From contig JBBQFQ010000019.1 of NCBI GenBank assembly GCA_038322235.1, positions 21,170-85,169 on the forward strand: 64,000 nt of DNA, in the 5' to 3' direction. Below the pieces are notes generated by a model. That model saw only the letters and a list, made by a program, of their open reading frames with translations, did not search any database and was not told the origin of the DNA. The stretch comes from SZAS-18 sp038322235. GTDB lineage: Bacteria; Verrucomicrobiota; Verrucomicrobiia; Chthoniobacterales; SZAS-18. This document shows, one piece after another, positions 54,540 to 61,378 of the stretch. Made by a program: the position numbers and the translations under genes. Within the stretch, counting starts at the first letter, position 1; every line of letters starts with the position of its first letter.

Positions 54540-54946
54540 AGGCGCGGATCGGGATTGGCATTTCCCAGCCGATCGAACAGTCTCTGCGCATGTTCACGCC
54601 CCCTGCCGGAATGCGCGCGCTCGTGGCCCTGTGCACACTTTTCGGACTCGTCGCCCGCCTCGGCGCCGCCGAGGATCCCGCCCGCCAGGCGGCGATCTCC
54701 CAAGAGGTGGCGGCGAGAACGGCTCTCGAAAAAATCCCCGGCGGAAAGATCCAGTCCGCCGAACTCGAACGCGAGCGCGGCCGGCTCGTTTGGTCGTTCG
54801 ACATCACCATTCCCGGATCGCCCAACGTCGCGGAAATCCAGGTGGACGCCCGGAGCGGCAAGATCGTCTCGAATCGGATCGAGACTCCGGCAGAGCAGGC
54901 GAGGGAAGCCGCCGCGGAGAAGAAGGAGCCCAAGCCACGCAAATAA
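54536..54946 (+). CDS. PepSY-domain exported protein
   Basis: Up to 136 residues. From the Met at 54611 there is a standard signal peptide (MRALVALCTLFGLVARLGA), followed by a PepSY-like domain: AARTALEKIPGGKIQSAELE, WSFDITIPGSPNVAEIQVDA, GKIVSNRIE. PepSY domains often inhibit or chaperone peptidases. The GTG at 54536 overlaps the CHAT gene stop (GTGA), which supports translational coupling and a functional link, although the mature protein may begin from 54611. Confidence 0.82.
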   Translation: MKARIGIGISQPIEQSLRMFTPPAGMRALVALCTLFGLVARLGAAEDPARQAAISQEVAARTALEKIPGGKIQSAELERERGRLVWSFDITIPGSPNVAEIQVDARSGKIVSNRIETPAEQAREAAAEKKEPKPRK

Positions 54947-55297
54947 CGGGCAATCTGGCGGACGAGCGGGATGGTCGGGAGAAAAGGCCCAGTCCGAATC
55001 CACCCGGGCATCCCGTGGAATTTTTCCTCTCGTCCTGCCGCAGCCTGCCTCCCTCTTTCGCGCCGGGTGAGGAAGTCGTTTCAAGCCCCCGACTTCGCGA
55101 TCACGGGTCCTTGCGTGAAAGCAGGGACGGCGAATTTCGTTTCGCGGGGCGAAATCTGGCGGGCGATTCCGCGTCAGTGGTCGTTGATGGTCGTTGCTTT
55201 CGCATTCCTTCGCTTCCCCTTTCCGGCCCTGCCGCTACGGTCTGGCGCCGTTGGAACTTTGCGCCACCGCACGGTGCCACGGGCGGGAGTTTACGCT
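54947..55297. other. Intergenic region before the sigma-like gene
   Basis: About 350 bases with no convincing gene. It holds an inverted repeat TTTCGC-GGG-GCGAAA at 55138-55152 and, at 55284-55289, the purine-rich GCGGGAG that serves as ribosome binding site for the TTG start at 55298. A promoter for the sigma gene should lie here, but no -35/-10 pair was clear. Confidence 0.4.
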
Positions 55298-56377
55298 TTG
55301 GATTCCATTTTATCACCGTTCCTCGAAGCGCGTGACGCTGACGAGGCGGATCGGGCCCTCGGGCGCCTGTTGATGGAGCGGGCCGATCCGCTCGTGCGCC
55401 GCCTGCTCGCCGGAAAATTTCGACGCGATCTCACTCCCGGCGCAGGCGGCCGGGACCGCGAATCGCTCGATGCCCAGGACACCGTCTCCGAGGTTCACGC
55501 CACGCTCGTGCGCGAACTCATCACCCTCCGGGCCACTCCGGCGCGAGAACGACGGCCCATCCAGAATTTTCCGGCCTTTGTCTCCACGGTCGCGTCGCGC
55601 GCGTGGGTGGATCTGCTGCGCTCGCGCTATCCGGCCCGCGCCCGTCTGCTCAATCAATTGCGCTATTTGCTCGAAACACGGAGCGCTCAAACCGGGCTCG
55701 CCGCCTGGGATGATGCCGAAGGCACTCGCCGCTGCGGTTTTGCCCGCTGGCGGGACCGGGCAACCGCCCCGGCCAGGGAGGAATCGCGGAGCGCCTTCCT
55801 CCGCGATCCGCTCGCCTTCGTCCGCGACGCCATCTCGGCCGGCGAGCTGAAGACCGTGCCGCCGGCGCGTCTCCTCGCCGTCATTTTCGATCGCCTCGGG
55901 GGACCGCCCCTGCTGGAAGACTTGGTGGAAGGTTTAGCCGATCTCTGGGAGCTGAGCGATCCGCCCGCGCCCGCGCCCGGCGCGATGGAAGATCTCGCGG
56001 ACTCCGGTCCCACCCCGGAGGAAGCGACGCGCTGGCGGGAATATCTCGCGTGGCTCTGGCAAGCAGTCGCCGGCTTGAGCGCCCGGCAGCGAGCCGCGTT
56101 CCTCCTTCACTCGAACGTGACCCACGAATTCGAGCACGCCGGCATCGCCGGTCTGCCGGTCCTCGCCACGGCGCTGGGCATCCCGGCCGAGGAATTTTCC
56201 GCGCTCTGGGCGGATCTTCCGCTGGCCGACGACGCGATCGCCGCGCGTCTCGGCTGCGGCCGCCAACAGGTCATCAATCTGCGCCGGGCCGCGCGGGTCT
56301 TGCTCGCGCGCGAACTCGGCCCGTTCCTCGGCGACTTCCCGGCACCCCGCGCGTTCGCCGCCGCCATCTCACCATGA
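55298..56377 (+). CDS. Sigma-70-like regulatory protein
   Basis: About 359 residues. The region around 75-130 (DTVSEVHATLVRELITL...FPAFVSTVASRAWVDLLRSR) resembles sigma region 2, and the C-terminus has LSARQRAAFLLHSNV and a helix-turn-helix, AARLGCGRQQVINLRRA, like region 4. A long insert between them and weak conservation make it an unusual member. TTG at 55298 is chosen because GGGAG ends 8 bases before it and no family sequence precedes it. It overlaps the following gene by four bases (ATGA), as sigma/anti-sigma pairs do. It may drive the CHAT operon next to it; this is inference. Confidence 0.7.
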   Translation: MDSILSPFLEARDADEADRALGRLLMERADPLVRRLLAGKFRRDLTPGAGGRDRESLDAQDTVSEVHATLVRELITLRATPARERRPIQNFPAFVSTVASRAWVDLLRSRYPARARLLNQLRYLLETRSAQTGLAAWDDAEGTRRCGFARWRDRATAPAREESRSAFLRDPLAFVRDAISAGELKTVPPARLLAVIFDRLGGPPLLEDLVEGLADLWELSDPPAPAPGAMEDLADSGPTPEEATRWREYLAWLWQAVAGLSARQRAAFLLHSNVTHEFEHAGIAGLPVLATALGIPAEEFSALWADLPLADDAIAARLGCGRQQVINLRRAARVLLARELGPFLGDFPAPRAFAAAISP

Positions 56378-57321
56378 ACCCGCCCACGCCCCAGCCCACG
56401 CCGGAGGAAGCCGCCCGCCAGCGGCGTGTCTGGCACACCCTGCGAGAGATTGCCGCGGAGCGACCCGCCGCGGAAACGGATCCCTGGGGAGTTCTGAGCG
56501 AGGCGGAGGAACGCGATCTGGCCGCCTTTGCCGCCGAGGTGGAGCCGCAGATGAAAACGCCGTACGAGCCAGGCGACACGCTGCCAGCCAGCGTGCGTCC
56601 GGCGCGCGAGAGCGACCCATGGTGGAGCCGCGGTTGGCCCCGGCTGGCGTTCGGCCTCGCACTCGTGACGCTGCTCGGCGCGATTGGCTGGCAGGCTCTT
56701 TCCCCTCCGACCCTCCGCGACGGTCCGCTCCGCATCAGCTCGGACGGACGCATTGCCGGGGATCTGCCGGCCGTGGTACGCGAGCGAATCAGCGCGCTGC
56801 TCGATCAGGCGCGGAGTGGTCCAAGCATCTCACGCACGGGCGCCCAAGCTCCCTCGGCCTCGCCCAGCCGAGCGCTGGAACCGATTTTCCCCGCGGACGG
56901 CGTCACCGTGGAGAGGATGGACGTCACCCTGCGCTGGGCGGCCGTTCCCGGCGCGGCCGAGTACGAGCTGTCGGTGTCCGGATGCCTGGAGCCCACGCGG
57001 CTCAAGACCCTAGCTTTCGCCCTCCCCTTTCCCTTCGGGCGCGGTCGCATTTACAGCTGGAACGTGCGCGCGCTGGACGGTTCCGGCGCGCTCGTCACCG
57101 AGTTGGCTCCGCCCGCGATCTTTAAGATCCTGCCGGAAACGTCCGCCGCAGAGCTGAGCGATCTGCGCCGTGCGCTCGGGAAGTCTCATCTGGCGCTGGC
57201 GACGTTCTATCTCCGCGCCGGCATGCGCCCCGAGGCGATGGCTGAGCTGCAGGCCTTGGCTGCGGAAAATCCGGGATCGGACCTCGCGCGGAAGCTGGTC
57301 GAAGCGGCGGCTCGTCCATAG
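56374..57321 (+). CDS. Membrane anti-sigma-like protein with beta-sandwich and TPR-like end
   Basis: 315 residues. The N-terminal about 90 residues are cytoplasmic and Pro/Glu-rich, followed by one membrane helix (LAFGLALVTLLGAIGWQAL at about 90-108). The outer part contains a fibronectin/Ig-like sandwich (VERMDVTLRWAAVPGAAEYE, RGRIYSWNVRALDGSGAL) and ends in a helical TPR-like unit (GKSHLALATFYLRAGMRPEA). Position and topology, starting inside the stop codon of the sigma-like gene, suggest a membrane anti-sigma or sensor. No conserved anti-sigma zinc motif is visible. Confidence 0.7.
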   Translation: MNPPTPQPTPEEAARQRRVWHTLREIAAERPAAETDPWGVLSEAEERDLAAFAAEVEPQMKTPYEPGDTLPASVRPARESDPWWSRGWPRLAFGLALVTLLGAIGWQALSPPTLRDGPLRISSDGRIAGDLPAVVRERISALLDQARSGPSISRTGAQAPSASPSRALEPIFPADGVTVERMDVTLRWAAVPGAAEYELSVSGCLEPTRLKTLAFALPFPFGRGRIYSWNVRALDGSGALVTELAPPAIFKILPETSAAELSDLRRALGKSHLALATFYLRAGMRPEAMAELQALAAENPGSDLARKLVEAAARP

Positions 57322-57353
57322 CGGGTTTGATGAGGCCCGTTCTAGCCGTGGAC

Positions 57354-57371
57354 GGCGGGGCCAGCCCCGCC
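57354..57371. terminator. Perfect GC-rich palindrome between convergent genes
   Basis: GGCGGGGC (57354-57361) and GCCCCGCC (57364-57371) pair perfectly across two bases, in the 72-base gap between two convergent genes. This could terminate both, but no T-run follows on either side, so a REP-like extragenic palindrome is an alternative. Confidence 0.45.
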
Positions 57372-57393
57372 CACAATCCACCGAATCGCGGCG

Positions 57394-57969
57394 TCAGCAG
57401 CAAATCATGGGCGTTATCTCGATCTCCCGGTACAGCGACGCGGCGTTGTTCGTCCACCACTTCATAAAATCCGGCCGCAGATCGTAACCCTCCGACGGAA
57501 AACGGAGGAAGCGCAGGCGATCGTCCAGCATCCGCAAGAACTCGGCGTTGCCGAGGTAGGCGTGCCAGCGCGCGACGGTGGCCGGATCGGCAAAGGTCTC
57601 GAGCTCGCGGACGAATGCGAGGACGCGCGGGGTTCCGACCTCCTTCAAAATGGCCCGACCGATCGGACTGGTGATGTCGGTGCGCAGCACGGGGCACGTC
57701 GTGGGACGAAAGCGATGCCGGTGCGGTCGATCCACGCCTGCCGTTCGGAGCAACTCGCTGAGGTGCGACGGCGATTCCTGCGTCGGCGCCGAAACCGGGA
57801 GGGTGTAACCAGCAAAACGGAACTGCCGCTCGTCGCGGCGGATTCCACACTCCGGGCAATAGCTGCTCCGGGCCGCTGGCGCATCGATGGCCAGGAGGGC
57901 ACCGACGGCTGCGCCGATCCACGCCGCCGGAAGGACCAGCGATTTCAATCGGGAAAATTCCAAACGCAT
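57394..57969 (-). CDS. Hypothetical protein with zinc-ribbon-like CxxC
   Basis: 191 residues. An N-terminal hydrophobic helix (SLVLPAAWIGAAVGALLAID) suggests a membrane anchor or signal peptide, then YCPECGIRRDERQFRFAG resembles half of a zinc ribbon, and later there is an unassigned helical domain ending in EIEITPMICC. No family recognised. The start codon directly follows the T-run of a hairpin behind the phosphatase gene, so expression may depend on read-through. Confidence 0.65.
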   Translation of the reverse strand: MRLEFSRLKSLVLPAAWIGAAVGALLAIDAPAARSSYCPECGIRRDERQFRFAGYTLPVSAPTQESPSHLSELLRTAGVDRPHRHRFRPTTCPVLRTDITSPIGRAILKEVGTPRVLAFVRELETFADPATVARWHAYLGNAEFLRMLDDRLRFLRFPSEGYDLRPDFMKWWTNNAASLYREIEITPMICC

Positions 57970-57970
57970 A

Positions 57971-57997
57971 AAAAGCTTCGGCCCGCCGACGCCGAAG
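57971..57997 (-). terminator. Intrinsic terminator after the alkaline phosphatase gene
   Basis: On the minus strand a 7-bp GC-rich stem (bases 57991-57997 with 57976-57982, CTTCGGC/GCCGAAG, 8-base loop) is followed by TTTTT. It lies 30 bases beyond the phosphatase stop, and the T-run ends one base before the ATG of the next minus-strand gene. Confidence 0.75.
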
Positions 57998-58026
57998 GCG
58001 CCGACAGGCCATTGTCCCCCCTGGGA

Positions 58027-60063
58027 TCAATAATTTGGCGAAACCGTGGAATACCGCTTCGAGACGAGCTTGGAGTACTCGTCGAGCGGGGCCGTGTCCG
58101 TGCTCAAGACGCGCGCCATCTTAAAGAAGATGTCGGTCTGATCGAAATACCCCGTGAAGAGAAGCGAACCCGGGCCGTCCGCGGTGATCGGAACGCTCGA
58201 CCCCGTGTGGTTTCCCGTGCGAAAACCGACCGCGATCTTGTAGCGATTGACGTTGGTCGGATAGATCGGGAAGACCGGCGAGACGCCGTTGGGCGAAAAC
58301 GGTGCCTCCACGTAGTCCGGGAATCCGCCCACCTCGCCGGTGTTGTTACCGCCGTTGTTCGGAGCCGCCGTCGTGCCGCTCAAGATCGGATCGAAGACAC
58401 TAATCGTCCGGGGGTAGAGCGACTGACTGCGGGTATTGAGGACCCCGCTCCCGTTCGCGGAGTCGGTCAGTCCCACGATGCTCATCGATTGATCGTGATC
58501 GGCCGTCACGAGGACGAGGGTCTTGCCCAGCGCTGCATTCGAGAACGCGCGACCCACCCCGACTGCCTTGTCGAACTCAATCACGTCCCAGATCACGCCA
58601 GCGGCATGATTTGGGTGCGATTGCTTGTCGATCGAGGCGCCTTCGACCATGAGGATGAAAGGCGCGCCGCCCTTGCTCAGGACGCGGATGGCCGCATCCG
58701 TCATCTCGTCGAGGAACGGTTGATCGGTAAAGCCGTTCAGGTTCGCCGCCGGCTCGTCCGCGGTGCGGGCCAGCCCGAGCTTGTCGTAGGCGACGTTCAT
58801 ATTGCCGTTCGCTCCGGTGTTGGCCGCGAGCGTCGTGCCGGAAGTGGTCCCTCCATTCGTGCCGCCAGCCGCACCCCAAAACAAGCCGATGAGGCGATCC
58901 GGGGGAGTGGCCTGCGCTCGCACCGCATTCAGCTGCGTCCGGGTCGGCGTGTAGGTAAACCCGAAGTTCGTCGTCAACTCCGTGATGAGGTTGCGATTGT
59001 CTCCGCTGTTCAGGGGATTGCGGCCATTGCCGGCGAGCGTCGTGGAAGCGGCATTGACCGTCGCGGGCTCGAAATGTTCGCGGCCACCACCCAGGATGAC
59101 GTCATGCACTGGACCGGGGGTGAAGGTTCCGTCGACGTACTGACGGGCGATGTCGTAAGTGAGCGCCCGGATGAGCGTATGCGAGCCTTCGCCGCCCGGC
59201 GTGGCATCTGCGATATCAGCGGTCGAGACGACGCCCGTTTTGTAGCCATAGAGGCGCCGGAGGTATTCCCAGAGCGTCTCCACCTTCGGGTTGTCCAGGG
59301 CGAACTGCTTCGTCGCTTGGAGTGTCGCAGCGCTGGAATTGAACTTGAAGTCGTTATTATCCGGGAAAACGCCGTGGGTACCGTCGCTCGTCTTATTCCC
59401 GGTGCTCCAGGCGGAAGCGGTCGGCGAGCTGTCGGGCACGATGCGATCCAAGTCGTAGGTCATCACCATTCCGCTGGCCGCCATCGTGTCCATATTCTGC
59501 AGCTGGTCGAAGAAGCCCTCGCGGAAGCGGTTGTTCGTGCTCTGAGCCACGATCCGGCCCGCGTCCCGATAGGCGGTGCCCATGGCGTCGCCCAGAAACA
59601 GGATGATATTTTTCTTCGGCAGATTGCCGGGATTGAAGTCCTGCACCCCGACCCGCTGGGTGATCGTACCCAGCTGACCGGCATCCGACACGTTCGCCAC
59701 GATCGTGCGGACTCCCGACGTGTCGAGATGGACGGAGCGATAGACCCAGGCCGCATCGGGAGTCGCCGTGTCAGCGTCGTTATTCGTCGAAAACTCCGGC
59801 GTCGGCAGCGTGGCCGTGACGTCCGTGCCGTCGATCACAATCTGAATCGTCGCCGTGGGAGAGGCGTTCACCGCCTCGACGCGGAGATCGAAGAGTTGTT
59901 TCGTGAGCACGCGGAAGCGCTCGGGGAGGCGAATGCGGACGGTCGGCGCCGCGAGGGCGACGGCCGGGGCGCGGCGACCCGCGTAGTTCTGAGCGAGCAG
60001 CGGCGCGAGGGACGCCGTGATGAGGCCGACAAGGGCAAGGCCAGCTAACTGGATGGATTTCAT
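58027..60063 (-). CDS. Alkaline phosphatase (PhoA superfamily)
   Basis: 678 residues with a signal peptide (LAGLALVGLITASLAPLLAQ). The catalytic core is clear: IILFLGDAMG (metal aspartate; usual motif GDGMG), DSSPTASAWSTGNKT around the nucleophilic serine, MVEGASIDKQSH for the E/D/H metal ligands and VTADHDQS. An N-terminal extension of about 150 residues (VRIRLPERFRVLTKQLFDLR, then a beta-sandwich-like VVANVSDAG) is absent from E. coli PhoA. It hydrolyses phosphate monoesters outside the cytoplasm. Start at 60063. It follows the PEP-CTERM gene by 34 bases and likely shares its transcript. Confidence 0.93.
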   Translation of the reverse strand: MKSIQLAGLALVGLITASLAPLLAQNYAGRRAPAVALAAPTVRIRLPERFRVLTKQLFDLRVEAVNASPTATIQIVIDGTDVTATLPTPEFSTNNDADTATPDAAWVYRSVHLDTSGVRTIVANVSDAGQLGTITQRVGVQDFNPGNLPKKNIILFLGDAMGTAYRDAGRIVAQSTNNRFREGFFDQLQNMDTMAASGMVMTYDLDRIVPDSSPTASAWSTGNKTSDGTHGVFPDNNDFKFNSSAATLQATKQFALDNPKVETLWEYLRRLYGYKTGVVSTADIADATPGGEGSHTLIRALTYDIARQYVDGTFTPGPVHDVILGGGREHFEPATVNAASTTLAGNGRNPLNSGDNRNLITELTTNFGFTYTPTRTQLNAVRAQATPPDRLIGLFWGAAGGTNGGTTSGTTLAANTGANGNMNVAYDKLGLARTADEPAANLNGFTDQPFLDEMTDAAIRVLSKGGAPFILMVEGASIDKQSHPNHAAGVIWDVIEFDKAVGVGRAFSNAALGKTLVLVTADHDQSMSIVGLTDSANGSGVLNTRSQSLYPRTISVFDPILSGTTAAPNNGGNNTGEVGGFPDYVEAPFSPNGVSPVFPIYPTNVNRYKIAVGFRTGNHTGSSVPITADGPGSLLFTGYFDQTDIFFKMARVLSTDTAPLDEYSKLVSKRYSTVSPNY

Positions 60064-60097
60064 AAAGGTACGGGCGGGCAGGGACGGGAGTGAGAAA

Positions 60098-60685
60098 TCA
60101 AGCCGCGGACTGGCTGCGGCGGAGAGCGACAAGGGTCAGCAGGCCAAGCGCGGCGGAGCCGATGGCCATGGTGCTCGGCTCGGGCACGGCGGCCACCGAG
60201 ACGCTAAACGCTCCGAGGTCGCTGTTGGCGAAGCCGCTGACGACGACCGTGTAGGTCGTATTCGGGTCGAGGATGAGCCGGTTGCCGATCACGCCAGGGC
60301 CGAAGGAACTGGCATCCGCGAGAAACGAGCCGCTCAGGGCATCGGCTCCGCTGATCGAGAAGTCATCATCCCCGGCCACCAGTCCGGAGAGCGCGTTGGC
60401 CGGATTGAACGCGTTGTAAATGTAGAGGAAGCCGTCGGTCAGCCCACCGCCGCCGCGGTAGTCTCCCAGAATTTGATAGGCGCCGCCCAAGCTGTTCGAC
60501 GTGAAGCTGAACGTTTCGTAAGCAACCGCCCCCCCGACGGAGGAGAGCGAGAAAGCGCTGGCGGCGCGATTGAACGTGCGATCGGTCGCATCCAGAGTAC
60601 CGGAGTAGGTGAGGATCGGCGACTGCGCGAAGGCGGTAACCGCCGTGAGGGCGAGGAGAGCGGGGACGAGAAGCGTGCGTTTCAT
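60098..60685 (-). CDS. PEP-CTERM exported protein
   Basis: 195 residues. The signal peptide (LLVPALLALTAVTAFAQ) and the C-terminal sorting signal are both present: VPEPSTMA, a hydrophobic helix (GSAALGLLTLVAL) and a basic end (RRSQ). PEP-CTERM proteins are processed by exosortase and typically end up in the exopolysaccharide matrix. The body is rich in Gly, Ser and Ala with strand-like sequence (YTVVVSGFANSDLGAFSVSV). It is first in the pair with the alkaline phosphatase, which suggests a surface phosphate-scavenging function. Confidence 0.88.
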   Translation of the reverse strand: MKRTLLVPALLALTAVTAFAQSPILTYSGTLDATDRTFNRAASAFSLSSVGGAVAYETFSFTSNSLGGAYQILGDYRGGGGLTDGFLYIYNAFNPANALSGLVAGDDDFSISGADALSGSFLADASSFGPGVIGNRLILDPNTTYTVVVSGFANSDLGAFSVSVAAVPEPSTMAIGSAALGLLTLVALRRSQSAA

Positions 60686-61007
60686 GGTGGCGAGGCCCGG
60701 AGATAGCAGCTGTCCGGCGTCGCCCCCAAACGGTTAACCGCAAACAAATCGGCACATGGCGGGAACGTCACAGACGACCGGAAATCGTGCCCACTCCCGA
60801 CCGCTCAGACGACGCCTCCACAAGTCGCGATCGAGGTCGGCAAGAATGGCACCGCGGCAGTCCCGAGTCTCATCTACCCTCCGGGATCAGTGCATTCGCT
60901 CCCGGATCTCGACCGCTCGGCGGGCAAATTCGGCCATTCATCCCGCGGCGGCGGAGCGCGGGCGAAAGATGCGCGATCTGGTCCGCGTCGGCAATCCGAC
61001 GCAAACC
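60686..61007. other. Divergent intergenic region with a palindrome
   Basis: About 320 bases between the PEP-CTERM gene and the truncated gene. The perfect 10-bp palindrome CGGTTAACCG at 60731-60740 sits about 50 bases upstream of the PEP-CTERM start and is a candidate operator. No further protein-like frame was found. Confidence 0.45.
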
Positions 61008-61229
61008 ATGAAAACGAAACACCCTCGCTTCCTCCACTCCACCCGCCAGATATGCGCTGCGCTCGGCCTGGCGCTCATCCTCGGCGCCAATCTGCTCCCC
61101 GAGGCGCTCTGCGCAGATGCCGTCCTGCCCATCCGCAATCGCGCCCAGTGGATGGAAAACAACGGCTATTGCGGTGAGACCAGCCTGCAGGAATGCGCGC
61201 TCTTCCACGGCATTTATACCCCGATTCGA
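61008..61229 (+). pseudogene. Truncated exported C39-like peptidase fragment
   Basis: About 74 residues from the ATG at 61008: a signal peptide (ICAALGLALILGANLLPEALC) followed by MENNGYCGETSLQECALFHG, which resembles the catalytic-cysteine motif (NxxCGETSLQ) of C39-like papain-fold peptidases. After about IYTPIR the protein-like sequence stops; the frame continues into Arg/Gly/Pro-rich sequence and a palindrome (61247-61264) to 61529, overlapping the next gene. The histidine half of the peptidase is missing, so the gene looks truncated. Confidence 0.45.
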
Positions 61230-61246
61230 AGGGGCCAGAACGCCTT

Positions 61247-61264
61247 GCCCCGCGATGGCGGGGC
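61247..61264. repeat. Perfect GC-rich palindrome
   Basis: GCCCCGC (61247-61253) and GCGGGGC (61258-61264) pair across GATG, with partial extension by CTT/AAG. It marks the point where the truncated peptidase frame degenerates. It resembles the palindrome at 57354-57371 in composition. Confidence 0.55.
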
Positions 61265-61378
61265 GAAGCCGATAGAGTGCGCTCCAGCCGCGGGACCAAG
61301 GAGATACCCGCGCACCGGAGCGGGGGTCGCAGGCATTCAGAGCTTGGCAGATTCGCCGTCAACGCGAATGAGAACGGG

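Noticed and set aside
57562..60048. Plus-strand frame of about 828 codons opposite the alkaline phosphatase
   Set aside because: Mirror frame of a gene with a full catalytic motif set.
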